From NCBI GenBank assembly GCA_023139105.1, contig JAGLOF010000013.1:22829-86828 (forward strand): 64,000 nt of DNA. The letters are read 5' to 3'. This document shows, in pieces, positions 1 through 9,121 of this stretch. This stretch comes from a bacterium. Its GTDB lineage: Bacteria > Zhuqueibacterota > QNDG01 > JAGLOF01. The notes beneath the pieces were generated by a model. The model was not told the origin of the DNA. It did no database searches and saw only the letters and a program-made list of their open reading frames with translations. Each line of letters begins with the position of its first letter. Positions within the stretch are counted from its first letter, which is position 1. The position numbers were made by a program, and so were the translations under genes.

Positions 1-70
1 CAAAGGTTGTAGATCCAATTTGAGTTGTGCAAGCTTTGAGTCCTAAACTGTAGCCGCGCTGTTAAATTTT

Positions 71-1081
71 TCAGAACAGCTCTTGTTTAGTTTTGCATGT
101 CAGCAGCCACGCTGACACACGCTTCATACCCTCCCGTGTAGAGACTGTCGGGGCATATCCTAGCCGGGTTTTGGCTGCACTGATGTTGAACCAATGGGCA
201 GTGGTGAGCTCTTTTACTGTGAAGCGGGTGAGATTGGGTGTTTTTTTAATACCCATTCTTTTATAGAGTAATTCTGTTGCTCCAGCCGCAGTCAGGGCCA
301 GTCTTACGGGAATCGTTCTTTTTATGGATGAGATTCCCGCTGAATTGAGAATGTCATTAATGAAGTCCCATATTACAATCGGTGCAGCATTGCTTATAAA
401 ATAGGCTCTGCCGGCAGCTTCAGTATTTTGGTCGATGGCACTCAGAGCGCAGATGTGGGCGGAAACGGCATTGTCAATATAGGTGGTGTCAACCAGGGGA
501 GATGTCGTTCCAATCCGTCTGAGCTTGCCAGTTCTGCCCCGTGCAATGATGCCGGGGATAATATGGTTGTCGCCGGGACCCCACACCAGATGGGGGCGTA
601 GTGATATTGTCTTCAATCGAGAAGAATTGGCCTTCAGGATACATTGCTCCGCCATTGCCTTGGTCGCCGTATAGGAAGATTGGGGTTGTTCAGGATAGGG
701 CAGAGATTCGTCTGCGCCTTCAATGGCGTTCCCACCGAAGATCACGCTGGCGGAACTGGTGAAAATTAAGTGATGAACGTCCTGAGAGAGGCAGGCTTTG
801 ATCACATTCTCCGTACCGATCACATTCGATTGGTAGAAATCATCATGGGTGCCCCAGATGCCTACTTTAGCGGCTGTATGAAAGACGGCATCCCGCCCGC
901 GGCAGGCTTTGGTAACCACATCCAGGTCTGAGAGGTCGCCTCTGATGGATTCAATGCCCAGATGCTGATGTTCAGGATAGGCCTGTCTTGAGAAACTGGC
1001 GACGTTGTGCCCCTCATTCACCAATCGTTTTATCAGCGCACCGCCGATAAAACCGCCGCCCCCTGTCACCAGGATGTTCAT
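71..1081 (-). CDS. oleD: OleD-like 2-alkyl-3-oxoalkanoate reductase
   Basis: An extended short-chain dehydrogenase of 336 aa in the 3-beta-HSD/epimerase family. The N-terminus carries the nucleotide-binding glycine motif VTGGGGFIGG, and the catalytic Tyr-Lys pair is in SYTATK (Y137, K141). In ole pathways OleD reduces the beta-keto acid made by OleA, with NADPH, to the beta-hydroxy acid used by OleC. The ATG at 1081 is chosen because it shares ATGA with the oleC stop and has GAGGAA upstream; an earlier in-frame start would add 7 residues inside oleC. It is the last gene of the run. On its own it could be any sugar epimerase or sterol dehydrogenase; the oleC and oleA neighbours decide the call. 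Confidence 0.85.
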   Translation of the reverse strand: MNILVTGGGGFIGGALIKRLVNEGHNVASFSRQAYPEHQHLGIESIRGDLSDLDVVTKACRGRDAVFHTAAKVGIWGTHDDFYQSNVIGTENVIKACLSQDVHHLIFTSSASVIFGGNAIEGADESLPYPEQPQSSYTATKAMAEQCILKANSSRLKTISLRPHLVWGPGDNHIIPGIIARGRTGKLRRIGTTSPLVDTTYIDNAVSAHICALSAIDQNTEAAGRAYFISNAAPIVIWDFINDILNSAGISSIKRTIPVRLALTAAGATELLYKRMGIKKTPNLTRFTVKELTTAHWFNISAAKTRLGYAPTVSTREGMKRVSAWLLTCKTKQELF

Positions 1082-2724
1082 AATTTCCTCTGTGCCGCCC
1101 AAAGGGCCAGTTTTTCACGGTTGATTTTGGCATTGTGCCGCGCATCAACTGGAAACGTACGGGGAAAGCGCAGTGTTCTAATCGTCCTTGTCATCGGATT
1201 GGCTGCGCCCATTTCAAGCAATTCCTGAATCAGTCCGGCACGATCACTTCTCTTGTTTCCCGCCTCCAATTGAACGCACAATACCGGTTTCACAGTCTGA
1301 TCAGATTTGTCAGCGATTCCCACCAGTGCAGTTCGGAAGACCCTGGGGTGACTGTTGAATACGGCTTCACAGGGGATGGTGTATAGTGTGCCCTCACTTG
1401 TGATGAGACGTTGGGATTTTCGTCCATAGTACCAGAGCCGGCCTGATGCATCAATACGTCCCAGATCACCCATTCGATGCCAAAATCCGCCATCGTCCTG
1501 ATCCATCATTTTAGCGGCTGAGCTGGCCAGGAGCAAATGGAAATATTCAGGACTGACCACCGGCCCCTTGACGACAATCTCGCCCACATCATCTGTCCCG
1601 AGCCTGCTGGCATTTTGCCATAAGGCAATTGGCTCATCGGTAATTTCAATGATTTTAATCTCTATTCCTTTCAGCGGAATGCCCAAGCAGCTGCCTTCGC
1701 TCCCGGCTATGTCTATTCCATCTAAATCGGAAAGTGTCAGGTTTGTCAGAGGCAGGGCTTCTGTGGCGCCATAGGGCGCGTGTATTTCCGCTTCTGAGGG
1801 CATGCATTGTTTAAAGGCATTCATCAATTCCATGGATACCGGCGCCCCTGCGGTGATCACTTTTTTCAATGAGGGAAACTGAATGCGATTGGCATTGCAG
1901 TGCCTGGCCATTCGGTTCAGTACCATGGGTGAACAAAACATCTGAGAGCACTGGTTCTTCAGGATATTGGCGCTGATTTTTTTTGGATCCAAAGATGCAG
2001 GATGTGACATATCCATGTCAGCCAGTACGATTGACTGGCCAATGCAGATTGAGAACAGTCCAAGCAGAGGGAATGTGCAGAGTTCTATCTCATCAGGATG
2101 ATATTTGAATTCTGATTCCAATAGAGATATTTGAGCATTCAGCATCGCATGTGTATAGACAACGCCTTTGGGGATTCCTGTGCTGCCGCTGGTAAAAAAG
2201 ATGGCTGCTGTTCTGTGGGGATGATTGTGTGCCGGAGGGCAGGGTGCTGTTTGGTCGGAACGCAAGTCTGAAAGGCAATATCCGCGCCTTGACCATTTCC
2301 GGCCCAGGGTCACGAAGGTGCGTACTGTTTTAAAAGCTTCGGGTAAGATATATCTCAACAGATGGGCTTTCGATGAGCCAATAAATGCTTCGGCGTCAAC
2401 GGTGGCCAGTGCCTTTCCCATGGTTTTTAAACCCATGCCAGGATCAATCATCATTGGAACCGCGCCCACACGCAACAGGGCAAAGGTTAATATGAAAAAT
2501 TCCGGTCCGGGAGGGATGAGTAAAAGTGTGCGCTTTCCATTTTTAATCCCTGCCCGGCTCAATCCATGGGCATACCGATCTATTTCATCCTGCAATTCAC
2601 CAAAGGTTATGCGGACTGGATGAAGCAGTGCCAGCTTGGAGGGGAATTTATTTGCCATGAGAGACACATGTTCCGACAAGTTTCGCTCAATATTCGGGCG
2701 GATATTTAATTTGGATTTATTCAT
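1078..2724 (-). CDS. oleC: OleC-like AMP-dependent beta-lactone synthetase
   Basis: A 548-aa adenylate-forming (ANL) enzyme, the usual length for OleC. Core motifs are visible in order: the phosphate loop FFTSGSTGIPKG, the A5 motif YGATEALPLT, the hinge region MGDLGRIDASGRLWYYGRK and a C-terminal catalytic Lys in NAKINR. OleC activates the beta-hydroxy acid with ATP and closes it to a beta-lactone. The start is taken at ATG 2724, which overlaps the stop of the upstream ketosynthase by 8 nt; a TTG at 2751 is possible but lies further inside that gene. Acyl-CoA ligase is the alternative from sequence alone, but gene order supports OleC. Confidence 0.85.
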   Translation of the reverse strand: MNKSKLNIRPNIERNLSEHVSLMANKFPSKLALLHPVRITFGELQDEIDRYAHGLSRAGIKNGKRTLLLIPPGPEFFILTFALLRVGAVPMMIDPGMGLKTMGKALATVDAEAFIGSSKAHLLRYILPEAFKTVRTFVTLGRKWSRRGYCLSDLRSDQTAPCPPAHNHPHRTAAIFFTSGSTGIPKGVVYTHAMLNAQISLLESEFKYHPDEIELCTFPLLGLFSICIGQSIVLADMDMSHPASLDPKKISANILKNQCSQMFCSPMVLNRMARHCNANRIQFPSLKKVITAGAPVSMELMNAFKQCMPSEAEIHAPYGATEALPLTNLTLSDLDGIDIAGSEGSCLGIPLKGIEIKIIEITDEPIALWQNASRLGTDDVGEIVVKGPVVSPEYFHLLLASSAAKMMDQDDGGFWHRMGDLGRIDASGRLWYYGRKSQRLITSEGTLYTIPCEAVFNSHPRVFRTALVGIADKSDQTVKPVLCVQLEAGNKRSDRAGLIQELLEMGAANPMTRTIRTLRFPRTFPVDARHNAKINREKLALWAAQRKL

Positions 2725-3646
2725 GATAAAAATCGTTTCTGTAGAGGGCAAGGGCGGTGGTGATGCCGGCGCCTACGCAGATAAACAGAATATTTCCGGA
2801 ATTTTTAAATCTACCGTCTTGCCACGTTCTGTGCAGGGCGATGGCTGGACCGGCTGTGTGCCACTCTCCTTTTTTGCTTTCCACCTGAGAGAACTGATCC
2901 GCCATACCCATTTGTTTAATTAATTTGTGCACATAGCCTTTGGGGCTCTGTGAAGGTATGATGAGATCAATATCATCAAGCTGCAGGTCTGTTTCTTTGA
3001 AGAATTGATTTATTGAATGTAGGGTACACTGCACACAAAGATCGACATAGTTGTCCTGTTGATTGATCCAGAGCACGTTCCGGTTTCTTCTTAGAAGTCC
3101 CCACGGAGTCCATGAGACATGGCTTTCAAATGACTGTTTGAATTCCGGGAAAGTGCGGGTCTGGAATTTTACAAATCCCGATCCGCTGTCCGATTTGGAC
3201 AGGAGAACAGCCGCAGCCGCAGGAGCAAAAGCGAAGGATTTTGAATGATTTTTAATCGGCTCCGCGTCTCCAGTGACAAGCAGTCCGCGCTTTATTTTGC
3301 CTGTCTGAATAAATCCATCCATCAATTGCAGGCCGGAGACCAGTCCGCAACCCCCATTATTCAAATCAAATGATGAAGTGCCATTTAAGCCGTCCCAAAT
3401 CTCTGAGTTTGACGACTGTTGCGGAAGCGCACCAATTTTTCTTTGGATCAAAGCGGCGATCGCAGGCTCTGCGATGTGGCTGTCTCTGTAAACGCCGGTA
3501 TTCACAAGCATTCCGATATCATTGGGGCTGCATCCTGTGTCTTTCAGGCAGTGTTTTGCAACCTGGCTTGTGAGAGCGATAGCACCCTTTCCACCGAAGC
3601 GTGGAGCGGATGTCAATGCGTTTACCATTTGGATCTTAGCGGCCAT
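2717..3646 (-). CDS. Second OleA-like ketosynthase, degenerate catalytic triad
   Basis: A 309-aa thiolase-fold protein of the KAS III/OleA type. It keeps a Cys in the nucleophile position (Cys100 in NNGGCGLVSG). The catalytic His region reads IPSQSP instead of IPHQT (Ser232), and the usual Asn motif (GNTA in the upstream partner) is replaced by GEWHTAG. The first 40 or so residues of the family are missing. It overlaps the upstream ketosynthase by 11 nt and oleC by 8 nt, so the genes are translationally coupled. A likely role, by inference from PqsB/PqsC and chain-length-factor pairs, is a non-catalytic or acyl-holding partner of the intact ketosynthase. It might also be an independent enzyme of different chemistry. 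Confidence 0.75.
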   Translation of the reverse strand: MAAKIQMVNALTSAPRFGGKGAIALTSQVAKHCLKDTGCSPNDIGMLVNTGVYRDSHIAEPAIAALIQRKIGALPQQSSNSEIWDGLNGTSSFDLNNGGCGLVSGLQLMDGFIQTGKIKRGLLVTGDAEPIKNHSKSFAFAPAAAAVLLSKSDSGSGFVKFQTRTFPEFKQSFESHVSWTPWGLLRRNRNVLWINQQDNYVDLCVQCTLHSINQFFKETDLQLDDIDLIIPSQSPKGYVHKLIKQMGMADQFSQVESKKGEWHTAGPAIALHRTWQDGRFKNSGNILFICVGAGITTALALYRNDFYHE

Positions 3647-4688
3647 ATTGATTCACCATTTCATTCATGGTAAAAATGACAATGCCCATGACCAGGCCCG
3701 AAGCAAGGCCCAAAAGCATGATTCGATCACCCTGCTTAAAACGCTGTTCTTTCAGATAACGATACAGGGCGAGGAAATGGGTGGTTGATGCGGTATTCCC
3801 ATATTCCTCCAGATTGATCACGATTTCTCCGGGTTTTGCATTGAAGTAATTGGCGTAATGTTTGGCTCCGAAACGGATAGAGCTTTTTGAAGTTTGATGG
3901 GGAATGAGATAATCAATCTGATCCATGGTGAGCGTGTTATCATGTAAAACTTTTTCTATAATGGTTGTAGAATTGGATATGGAGACTTCATGGATTTTTC
4001 TGGCATCTGTCTTCATGAAGAATCCGGCAGAGGTCCGGCTCTGCCTGCCGATACAGAGATGATTGTATTGAGCCAGGGTGGTAAAATCAGAGACAATTAA
4101 TCCATCAGACTTATGTGATGCCCGTTCTATGATAACGGCTGCGCCGGCATCCCCAAGGGTAAGCGAGGCCAGTTCTGAACTTAATAATGATTTTACAGAT
4201 TTGGCGGCATGGTCAGCGATGCGGGAAACATGTTCACCGCTTATGACCATGCAGGAACGAATAGTCCCTTGCTTAATGAAGTTTTCCGCAATATTTACTC
4301 CTGTCAGCATACCGGCACAGGCGTTGGTGATATCAAAGTTGAGTGCATTGTGTGCACCCATAGCGTCTTTAATATAGAGCGAAAGAGGCGGTTCGCACTG
4401 GAATGATGCGCCGTTTTTCTGCTTGGAGATTGAACAGCACAAGATCATGTCAAGGTCTTCAGGGAGATATCTGGAATGGCGCAGACAGTCTTCAGCGGCG
4501 TGTACGGCCAATGTCAATGAATCTTCCCCTGGTGCACAAATATGCCGCGCCTTGATTCCAGTTAAAAGTTCAAACCTTCTGATGCAGGATGATTGAACCT
4601 TGCCCACTATTTCTTTTGTGGTAATGCGTTTTTCCGGAATAAAGACGCCAATGCTTTCAAATTGACATTTAATGCCTTTTATTGTCAA
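3636..4688 (-). CDS. oleA: OleA-like ketosynthase (acyl-CoA head-to-head condensation)
   Basis: A 350-aa KAS III-like condensing enzyme with a full Cys-His-Asn set: Cys124 in DITNACAGM, His264 in LIPHQTS and Asn298 in EYGNTAS. OleA joins two activated fatty acids by a non-decarboxylative Claisen condensation to a 2-alkyl-3-keto acid. The start is a TTG at 4688 with GGAG eight nt upstream; the ATG inside that ribosome site hits a stop after two codons. It follows the hydrolase gene by 32 nt and overlaps the second ketosynthase. FabH is an alternative, but no fatty-acid synthesis genes are nearby and oleC and oleD are. Confidence 0.8.
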   Translation of the reverse strand: MTIKGIKCQFESIGVFIPEKRITTKEIVGKVQSSCIRRFELLTGIKARHICAPGEDSLTLAVHAAEDCLRHSRYLPEDLDMILCCSISKQKNGASFQCEPPLSLYIKDAMGAHNALNFDITNACAGMLTGVNIAENFIKQGTIRSCMVISGEHVSRIADHAAKSVKSLLSSELASLTLGDAGAAVIIERASHKSDGLIVSDFTTLAQYNHLCIGRQSRTSAGFFMKTDARKIHEVSISNSTTIIEKVLHDNTLTMDQIDYLIPHQTSKSSIRFGAKHYANYFNAKPGEIVINLEEYGNTASTTHFLALYRYLKEQRFKQGDRIMLLGLASGLVMGIVIFTMNEMVNQYGR

Positions 4689-4720
4689 TCTTCCATCTCC
4701 TTTGATTAAAGGACTGCACT

Positions 4721-5641
4721 TTATTCTGCATGTTCTGATAGATTGATCTTCATTTCGTTGACAAATTGATTTATAATCTGCCCCAGTTGTTCCCCTGCAT
4801 CTTCCTGTAGAAAATGCCCTCCTCTTACAATGAGGTGCTTTTGATCCCTGGCGCCTGGAACGCTGTTTTTAAAATAAATATCACCGTTTTTTGTGAATGG
4901 ATCCCGATCACTGAAGACCGTTAAAAAGGGCTTGTGCCACTTTTCGAGTATTTTCCATGCTTCACGGTTTGCCGGAGTTGCCGGATTGTTCTCTGAGAGA
5001 GGAAGCAGTGTTGGAAAGGCACGCACTCCGGCTTTATACTTCATTGATGGGAATGGGGCGTTATAGGCTTGTTTTTCTTCATGGGTGAGTTTTTTGATGC
5101 AGCCGTAGTCAATGATTCGATGAATGGGAAGCCAGGGGGAGAGGCTGGCGAAGTGTATCCAGAGTCTCAGCAGAAGCGGAATCCTCTGATTCCCTGTCAG
5201 CAACATTCCGTTGCCTATGATAATCGATGCAAATCGTTTTTCATTCTCCGCGGCTAGGCGTAAGCCGATCATGGCGCCCCAGTCCTGACCGAATAATGTG
5301 ATCCTGTTCAGATTTAAATTCTGAATAAAAAAGGTCATCCAGTCCATGTGAGCCTGATAGGAGTAGTCTGATTTTTTCCCGGGTTTGTCGGACTTGCCAA
5401 AGCCAATAAAATCAGGGGCGATGACTCTATGACCCGCGGAGACGCAAATGGGAATCATGTGGCGGTATAGATATGACCAGGAGGGCTCGCCATGCAGCAT
5501 TAATATTGGGTCGGCATCATCTGGCCCTTCATCGATGTAATGCATACGCATCCCATTTTCATCGAGTTCAATGTAATGGGATTTGAAAGCATAATCTTTC
5601 AGTTGTTCAAATCTGGATTCCGGTGTTCGGAGAAAATTCAT
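4721..5641 (-). CDS. Alpha/beta hydrolase in OleB position (haloalkane dehalogenase-like)
   Basis: A 306-aa alpha/beta hydrolase. The N-terminus RTPESRFEQL and the oxyanion motif HGEPSWSYLYRHMIP match haloalkane dehalogenases of the DhlA/DhmA type. The nucleophile Asp120 and the adjacent halide-binding-type Trp121 are in GQDWGA, an acidic residue is in FSDRDPF, and the catalytic His is in GGHFLQE. OleB proteins are relatives of haloalkane dehalogenases that decarboxylate the beta-lactone to the cis-olefin; position in the ole run suggests that role. Sequence style is closer to true dehalogenases, so function is open. The start at ATG 5641 gives the family N-terminus; a TTG at 5659 directly after the upstream stop is the alternative. 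Confidence 0.75.
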   Translation of the reverse strand: MNFLRTPESRFEQLKDYAFKSHYIELDENGMRMHYIDEGPDDADPILMLHGEPSWSYLYRHMIPICVSAGHRVIAPDFIGFGKSDKPGKKSDYSYQAHMDWMTFFIQNLNLNRITLFGQDWGAMIGLRLAAENEKRFASIIIGNGMLLTGNQRIPLLLRLWIHFASLSPWLPIHRIIDYGCIKKLTHEEKQAYNAPFPSMKYKAGVRAFPTLLPLSENNPATPANREAWKILEKWHKPFLTVFSDRDPFTKNGDIYFKNSVPGARDQKHLIVRGGHFLQEDAGEQLGQIINQFVNEMKINLSEHAE

Positions 5642-5659
5642 TGTGTTGACCGTGATCAA

Positions 5660-6256
5660 TTATAGATTAAATGTCACGCTGATGCCCAGCATGACAATAA
5701 ATTCATCGAAATCAATTGCCTTTTGCCCGTCAATCTCTTTGTGCGCCACCAGATATTTGGCCATCATGTAAAAGCCGAGTTTCCATACAAAACGGTAATT
5801 AATGCCGCATTCCAGATTGGCCATCAACCCTGTTATCGTCTCTTCAGGATCTTCTTCGGTTTTTGGTACCTCCAGCCGGCCCAGGCCGCCTCCGCCAAAG
5901 AAAGTCAATCGCTTATGAATGTGTGTATTGATGTATAGAATGTTCAGAGCGATCAGGTCTGAGATTTCATAACGATGGGTTGGGCTGGGGCTGTTGGTGT
6001 AGTATTCCGTGAAGAATGAGAGCGCCACGGGCCAGTGAGTGGGCTTGATATCCAGTGTCATTTGCCCGCCGCCCAGCTTGTTGATAGGGGAACGGTCATC
6101 AGTGAATCCACCCTGGCCCATGCGGATGGTGAAGAAACGTGTTTGCTTCTCACCGTCTGTTGGCGTCTGAGCCTCAAGGCCTGCTGTGAAGCAGAGGACG
6201 ATGAGAAGCAGAACGATCCATCGGGCTGCTTTTTCAGTATGTTTGTTGTTGGTCAT
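5660..6256 (-). CDS. Small secreted outer-membrane-type protein, unknown function
   Basis: A 198-aa protein with a clear signal peptide (basic N-terminus, hydrophobic VLLLIVLCFTAG, cleavage near LEAQ). The mature part alternates polar and hydrophobic residues, has glycine/aromatic stretches and ends in a hydrophobic strand (SVTFNL), as expected for an outer-membrane beta-barrel of about eight strands. AAGGACT precedes ATG 6256. It is the first gene of the ole run and abuts the OleB-position hydrolase, so it may be co-transcribed; a role in exporting or placing the hydrocarbon product is speculation. No named family was recognised. Confidence 0.6.
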   Translation of the reverse strand: MTNNKHTEKAARWIVLLLIVLCFTAGLEAQTPTDGEKQTRFFTIRMGQGGFTDDRSPINKLGGGQMTLDIKPTHWPVALSFFTEYYTNSPSPTHRYEISDLIALNILYINTHIHKRLTFFGGGGLGRLEVPKTEEDPEETITGLMANLECGINYRFVWKLGFYMMAKYLVAHKEIDGQKAIDFDEFIVMLGISVTFNL

Positions 6257-6606
6257 TTTTCAGTCCTTATTATTTAATTAGTTCCTGAACTGAAAGGCTT
6301 GATGATGGCTCGTTATCCCTATGAAGATACATTGATCGTTTTTGCAACAATATATTTAAAAGATTTGACTGAAGGCAGTTGTTTGATTTTAATTGATCGG
6401 CACAGTACAGCATGAATTGAAGTTATTGATAATAAGTTATAAAATTTGTCGTCGGATATCAATGATTTTCCGTAGCCATCTTTTAGCCGATATTTTTTAA
6501 ACGGTCTACAAATATTCTAATTATAAAAATCTAAAACCATATTAAACCTTTTCGGCGGATCTCCTGTCTAAAATGGGTATGACATTGTCTGTTTATGGAG
6601 GTTATA
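6257..6606. other. Divergent intergenic region, ole operon / FtsX permease
   Basis: About 350 bp, AT-rich, between two genes reading away from each other, so it should hold both promoters. TATAAA-like boxes occur near 6520-6550, but no convincing -35/-10 pair or operator could be fixed by eye. No ORF worth reporting. Confidence 0.4.
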
Positions 6607-8982
6607 GTGATCGTTCATCATTTGAAGTCAATACTGCGCCAATTCAGGCGATATAAATTCTACACTGGATTGAATGTTCTGGGGTTGTCTTCAGGTTTGA
6701 CCATATGCCTGTTGATTGGGGTATATGTAGTGCATGAGCTAGATTATGATAGATTCCATGTTGATACTGAGCGAATATTCAGGCTTGTTGTAAAGACAGA
6801 TTTTTATGGTGAGAAGACAATTGCGGTCATCAGTGAAAAGGCAGGCCCTGTTTTACTGGAAGATTATCCGGAATTACAGAATGTTGTCCGTGTCAAGCAT
6901 CGTCGTCAGGTTGTATTGAAAGTTGATAATCAACTCACTAGTATTGATGATGCCATTTATGCTGACAGAGACTTTTTCAAGCTCTTTTCATTTTCTATAT
7001 TGAGCGGTGATCCTGCAAGGGCAATAGCTCGTCCGGGCACGGTAGTGCTTACACGTCAACTGGCCTTTCAACTTTTTGGTGATATTGATCCCATGGGCAG
7101 GATCTGCCAAATAGATCATAAAAGTTATGAAGTTACCGGTGTTGTTGATAATCCGCCATCAACAAGTCATCTGCAATTTTCTCTTGTAGCTTCTATGGCA
7201 ACGCTGGAACCGGGACTCAGGTATAATGACTGGACTCGTTTTGCCATGAGCACATATTTGAAGTTTTTGCCGGATGCAGATATTGAATCCTTTAAAAGAA
7301 AAATCCTCTGTCTTTCGGGAACGGCCCAAAAACCAGATCCGGGGTGGCAGGAATATCATCTACAATCAATATATAATATTCATCTTGAGCCTGAGATAAT
7401 GTGGGATAATAGTACACATATGGATCAAAAAATGTTAATGATCTGGTTATTATTGGGAGCAGGTGTGTTGGCAATGGCCGTTATAAACTATATAAATCTC
7501 TCAACGGCCAGGATAGCTTCCCGTGTTCCGGAAGTAGGTGTTCGTAAAGTCCTGGGTGCCAAACAAAGTAACTTAACGCAGCACTTTCTAACGGAGTCTT
7601 TGGTTATAACTCTATGTGCATTTATTATTTCATTGATTGCTGCCTGGTTTATGTTGCCCGTTCTACAGCAAGTAAGTGGTGTAGCAGTGAATTTCTCCCG
7701 TTTTTTCCAGCCTTTGAACCTTTTTTTGATGGCAGTGCTTTGGCTGTTTACCGGATTTGCTGCAGGGTGTTATCCTGCCATGGTGCTTACGGCATTCACT
7801 CCTATATCGGCTTTGAAATACAGAATGGATTCAAAGCGTAGCAGTGCTTTGAGAAAAATATTGGTTGTTGTGCAGTTTGCTCTGACAATTATACTGGTTA
7901 TATCGACATTAATTATTCATAGTCAGTTGAAATATATGCGTGAGAGACCACTTGGTTTTGACAAGTACCAGAAACTTATTCTTCCATTTCCTTATGAAGG
8001 TGGCAGTCGTTTTGATCCACTGGCAGTAAAGTCTGCCTTTATGGAGTTGGCAGCAATCAAGGGCGCTACTCTTTCAAGGGGTGTGCCTGGTTATGATATG
8101 GACTATGCCAGCGGAATGAGGGTTGACCAGTCTGATGGTGATAATCGGATTCGTATCTATCATATGGAGGTTGATAAGGATTTTACGTTAATTTATAAAC
8201 TTCAACGTGTTGCCGGTACAATTGCCGGACCAGATGTGGGAGTGGCACCGGAACAAGGAATCTTTGTAAATGAGGCCCTGGTCAAGGCCATGGGTTGGAC
8301 TACTTCCAATGATGCTGTGGGGCAATATTTGAAGACTGGACATTTCAGTGTTCCGGTGGTAATTGCGGGTGTATTCAAAGACTTTCATTTTGCGGGGCTG
8401 CAACAGGAAATAGATCCTGTTATCATGGCCTATTGGCCGGAAATGACAAGTGTCCTTACTTTGCAAGTAGATATCGAAGCCTTGCAGGATATACGCCATC
8501 TACTTGAGAATATCTGGAAAAACCACTTTCCGGCTTATCCCTATCCAGCCTTTTTTCTGGATGCAAATTTTAATAGTTATTATGATAAAGAGGAAAAGGT
8601 TGGACAAGCTTTAACAGGAGTATCAATTTTGGGGATCTTGATTGCCGGAATGGGATTGTTGGGCTTGGCCGCTTTTCTTACATCCAGCAGAAAAAAAGAG
8701 ATTGGAATCCGTAAAGTATTAGGTGCATCTTCATATCAGGTGACGTGGTTGCTTTCAAGGGAATTTTTCAGGTGGGTAGCTGTTGCCAATGTTGCGGCAT
8801 GGCCTTTGGCATGGTGGCTAATGCGGAAATGGCTAAATGGTTTTGCTTATAGAACTAGTGTAACAGTAACACCATTCATAATAGCTTCATGTATGGCATT
8901 ATCTATTGCTCTGCTGGCTGTCAGTTTTTTAACCTGGAGGTCTGCAACAGCTAATCCCTCTGTTTCAATAGATTCACTTTAA
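6607..8982 (+). CDS. FtsX/MacB-type ABC transporter permease
   Basis: A 791-aa membrane protein with the two-module MacB-like permease layout: an N-terminal transmembrane helix, a periplasmic MacB core domain, three FtsX helices, then a second core and a second FtsX block. The FtsX coupling motif occurs twice (VRKVLGAKQSN and IGIRKVLGASSYQ). GTG 6607 is preferred because GGAGG sits five nt before it; the ATG at 6595 overlaps that ribosome site. Such permeases work with a LolD/MacB-type ATPase, which is not adjacent here. It stands alone with its own terminator, so the substrate is unknown. Confidence 0.85.
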   Translation: MIVHHLKSILRQFRRYKFYTGLNVLGLSSGLTICLLIGVYVVHELDYDRFHVDTERIFRLVVKTDFYGEKTIAVISEKAGPVLLEDYPELQNVVRVKHRRQVVLKVDNQLTSIDDAIYADRDFFKLFSFSILSGDPARAIARPGTVVLTRQLAFQLFGDIDPMGRICQIDHKSYEVTGVVDNPPSTSHLQFSLVASMATLEPGLRYNDWTRFAMSTYLKFLPDADIESFKRKILCLSGTAQKPDPGWQEYHLQSIYNIHLEPEIMWDNSTHMDQKMLMIWLLLGAGVLAMAVINYINLSTARIASRVPEVGVRKVLGAKQSNLTQHFLTESLVITLCAFIISLIAAWFMLPVLQQVSGVAVNFSRFFQPLNLFLMAVLWLFTGFAAGCYPAMVLTAFTPISALKYRMDSKRSSALRKILVVVQFALTIILVISTLIIHSQLKYMRERPLGFDKYQKLILPFPYEGGSRFDPLAVKSAFMELAAIKGATLSRGVPGYDMDYASGMRVDQSDGDNRIRIYHMEVDKDFTLIYKLQRVAGTIAGPDVGVAPEQGIFVNEALVKAMGWTTSNDAVGQYLKTGHFSVPVVIAGVFKDFHFAGLQQEIDPVIMAYWPEMTSVLTLQVDIEALQDIRHLLENIWKNHFPAYPYPAFFLDANFNSYYDKEEKVGQALTGVSILGILIAGMGLLGLAAFLTSSRKKEIGIRKVLGASSYQVTWLLSREFFRWVAVANVAAWPLAWWLMRKWLNGFAYRTSVTVTPFIIASCMALSIALLAVSFLTWRSATANPSVSIDSL

Positions 8983-9015
8983 AATAATCGTCTATATTTT
9001 TGGTGTGCAAATTTT

Positions 9016-9055
9016 GGCCGTTCTCCTGTATGCTTCCGGGATACGGCCTCTTTTT
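9016..9055 (+). terminator. Terminator after the FtsX permease
   Basis: GGCCGT at 9016-9021 pairs with ACGGCC at 9043-9048 and is followed by TCTTTTT. The loop is long (21 nt), with inner GTAT/ATAC pairing. Confidence 0.5.
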
Positions 9056-9121
9056 CCTTGACTTTAAGAAGTTGATAGTATAATATTGTTAAAATGAATT
9101 GTAATAAAATAAGAGGTTGCT

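Noticed and set aside
1..70. Possible terminator or gene end at the window start
   Set aside because: No stem with a T-run and no frame could be supported in these 70 bases.
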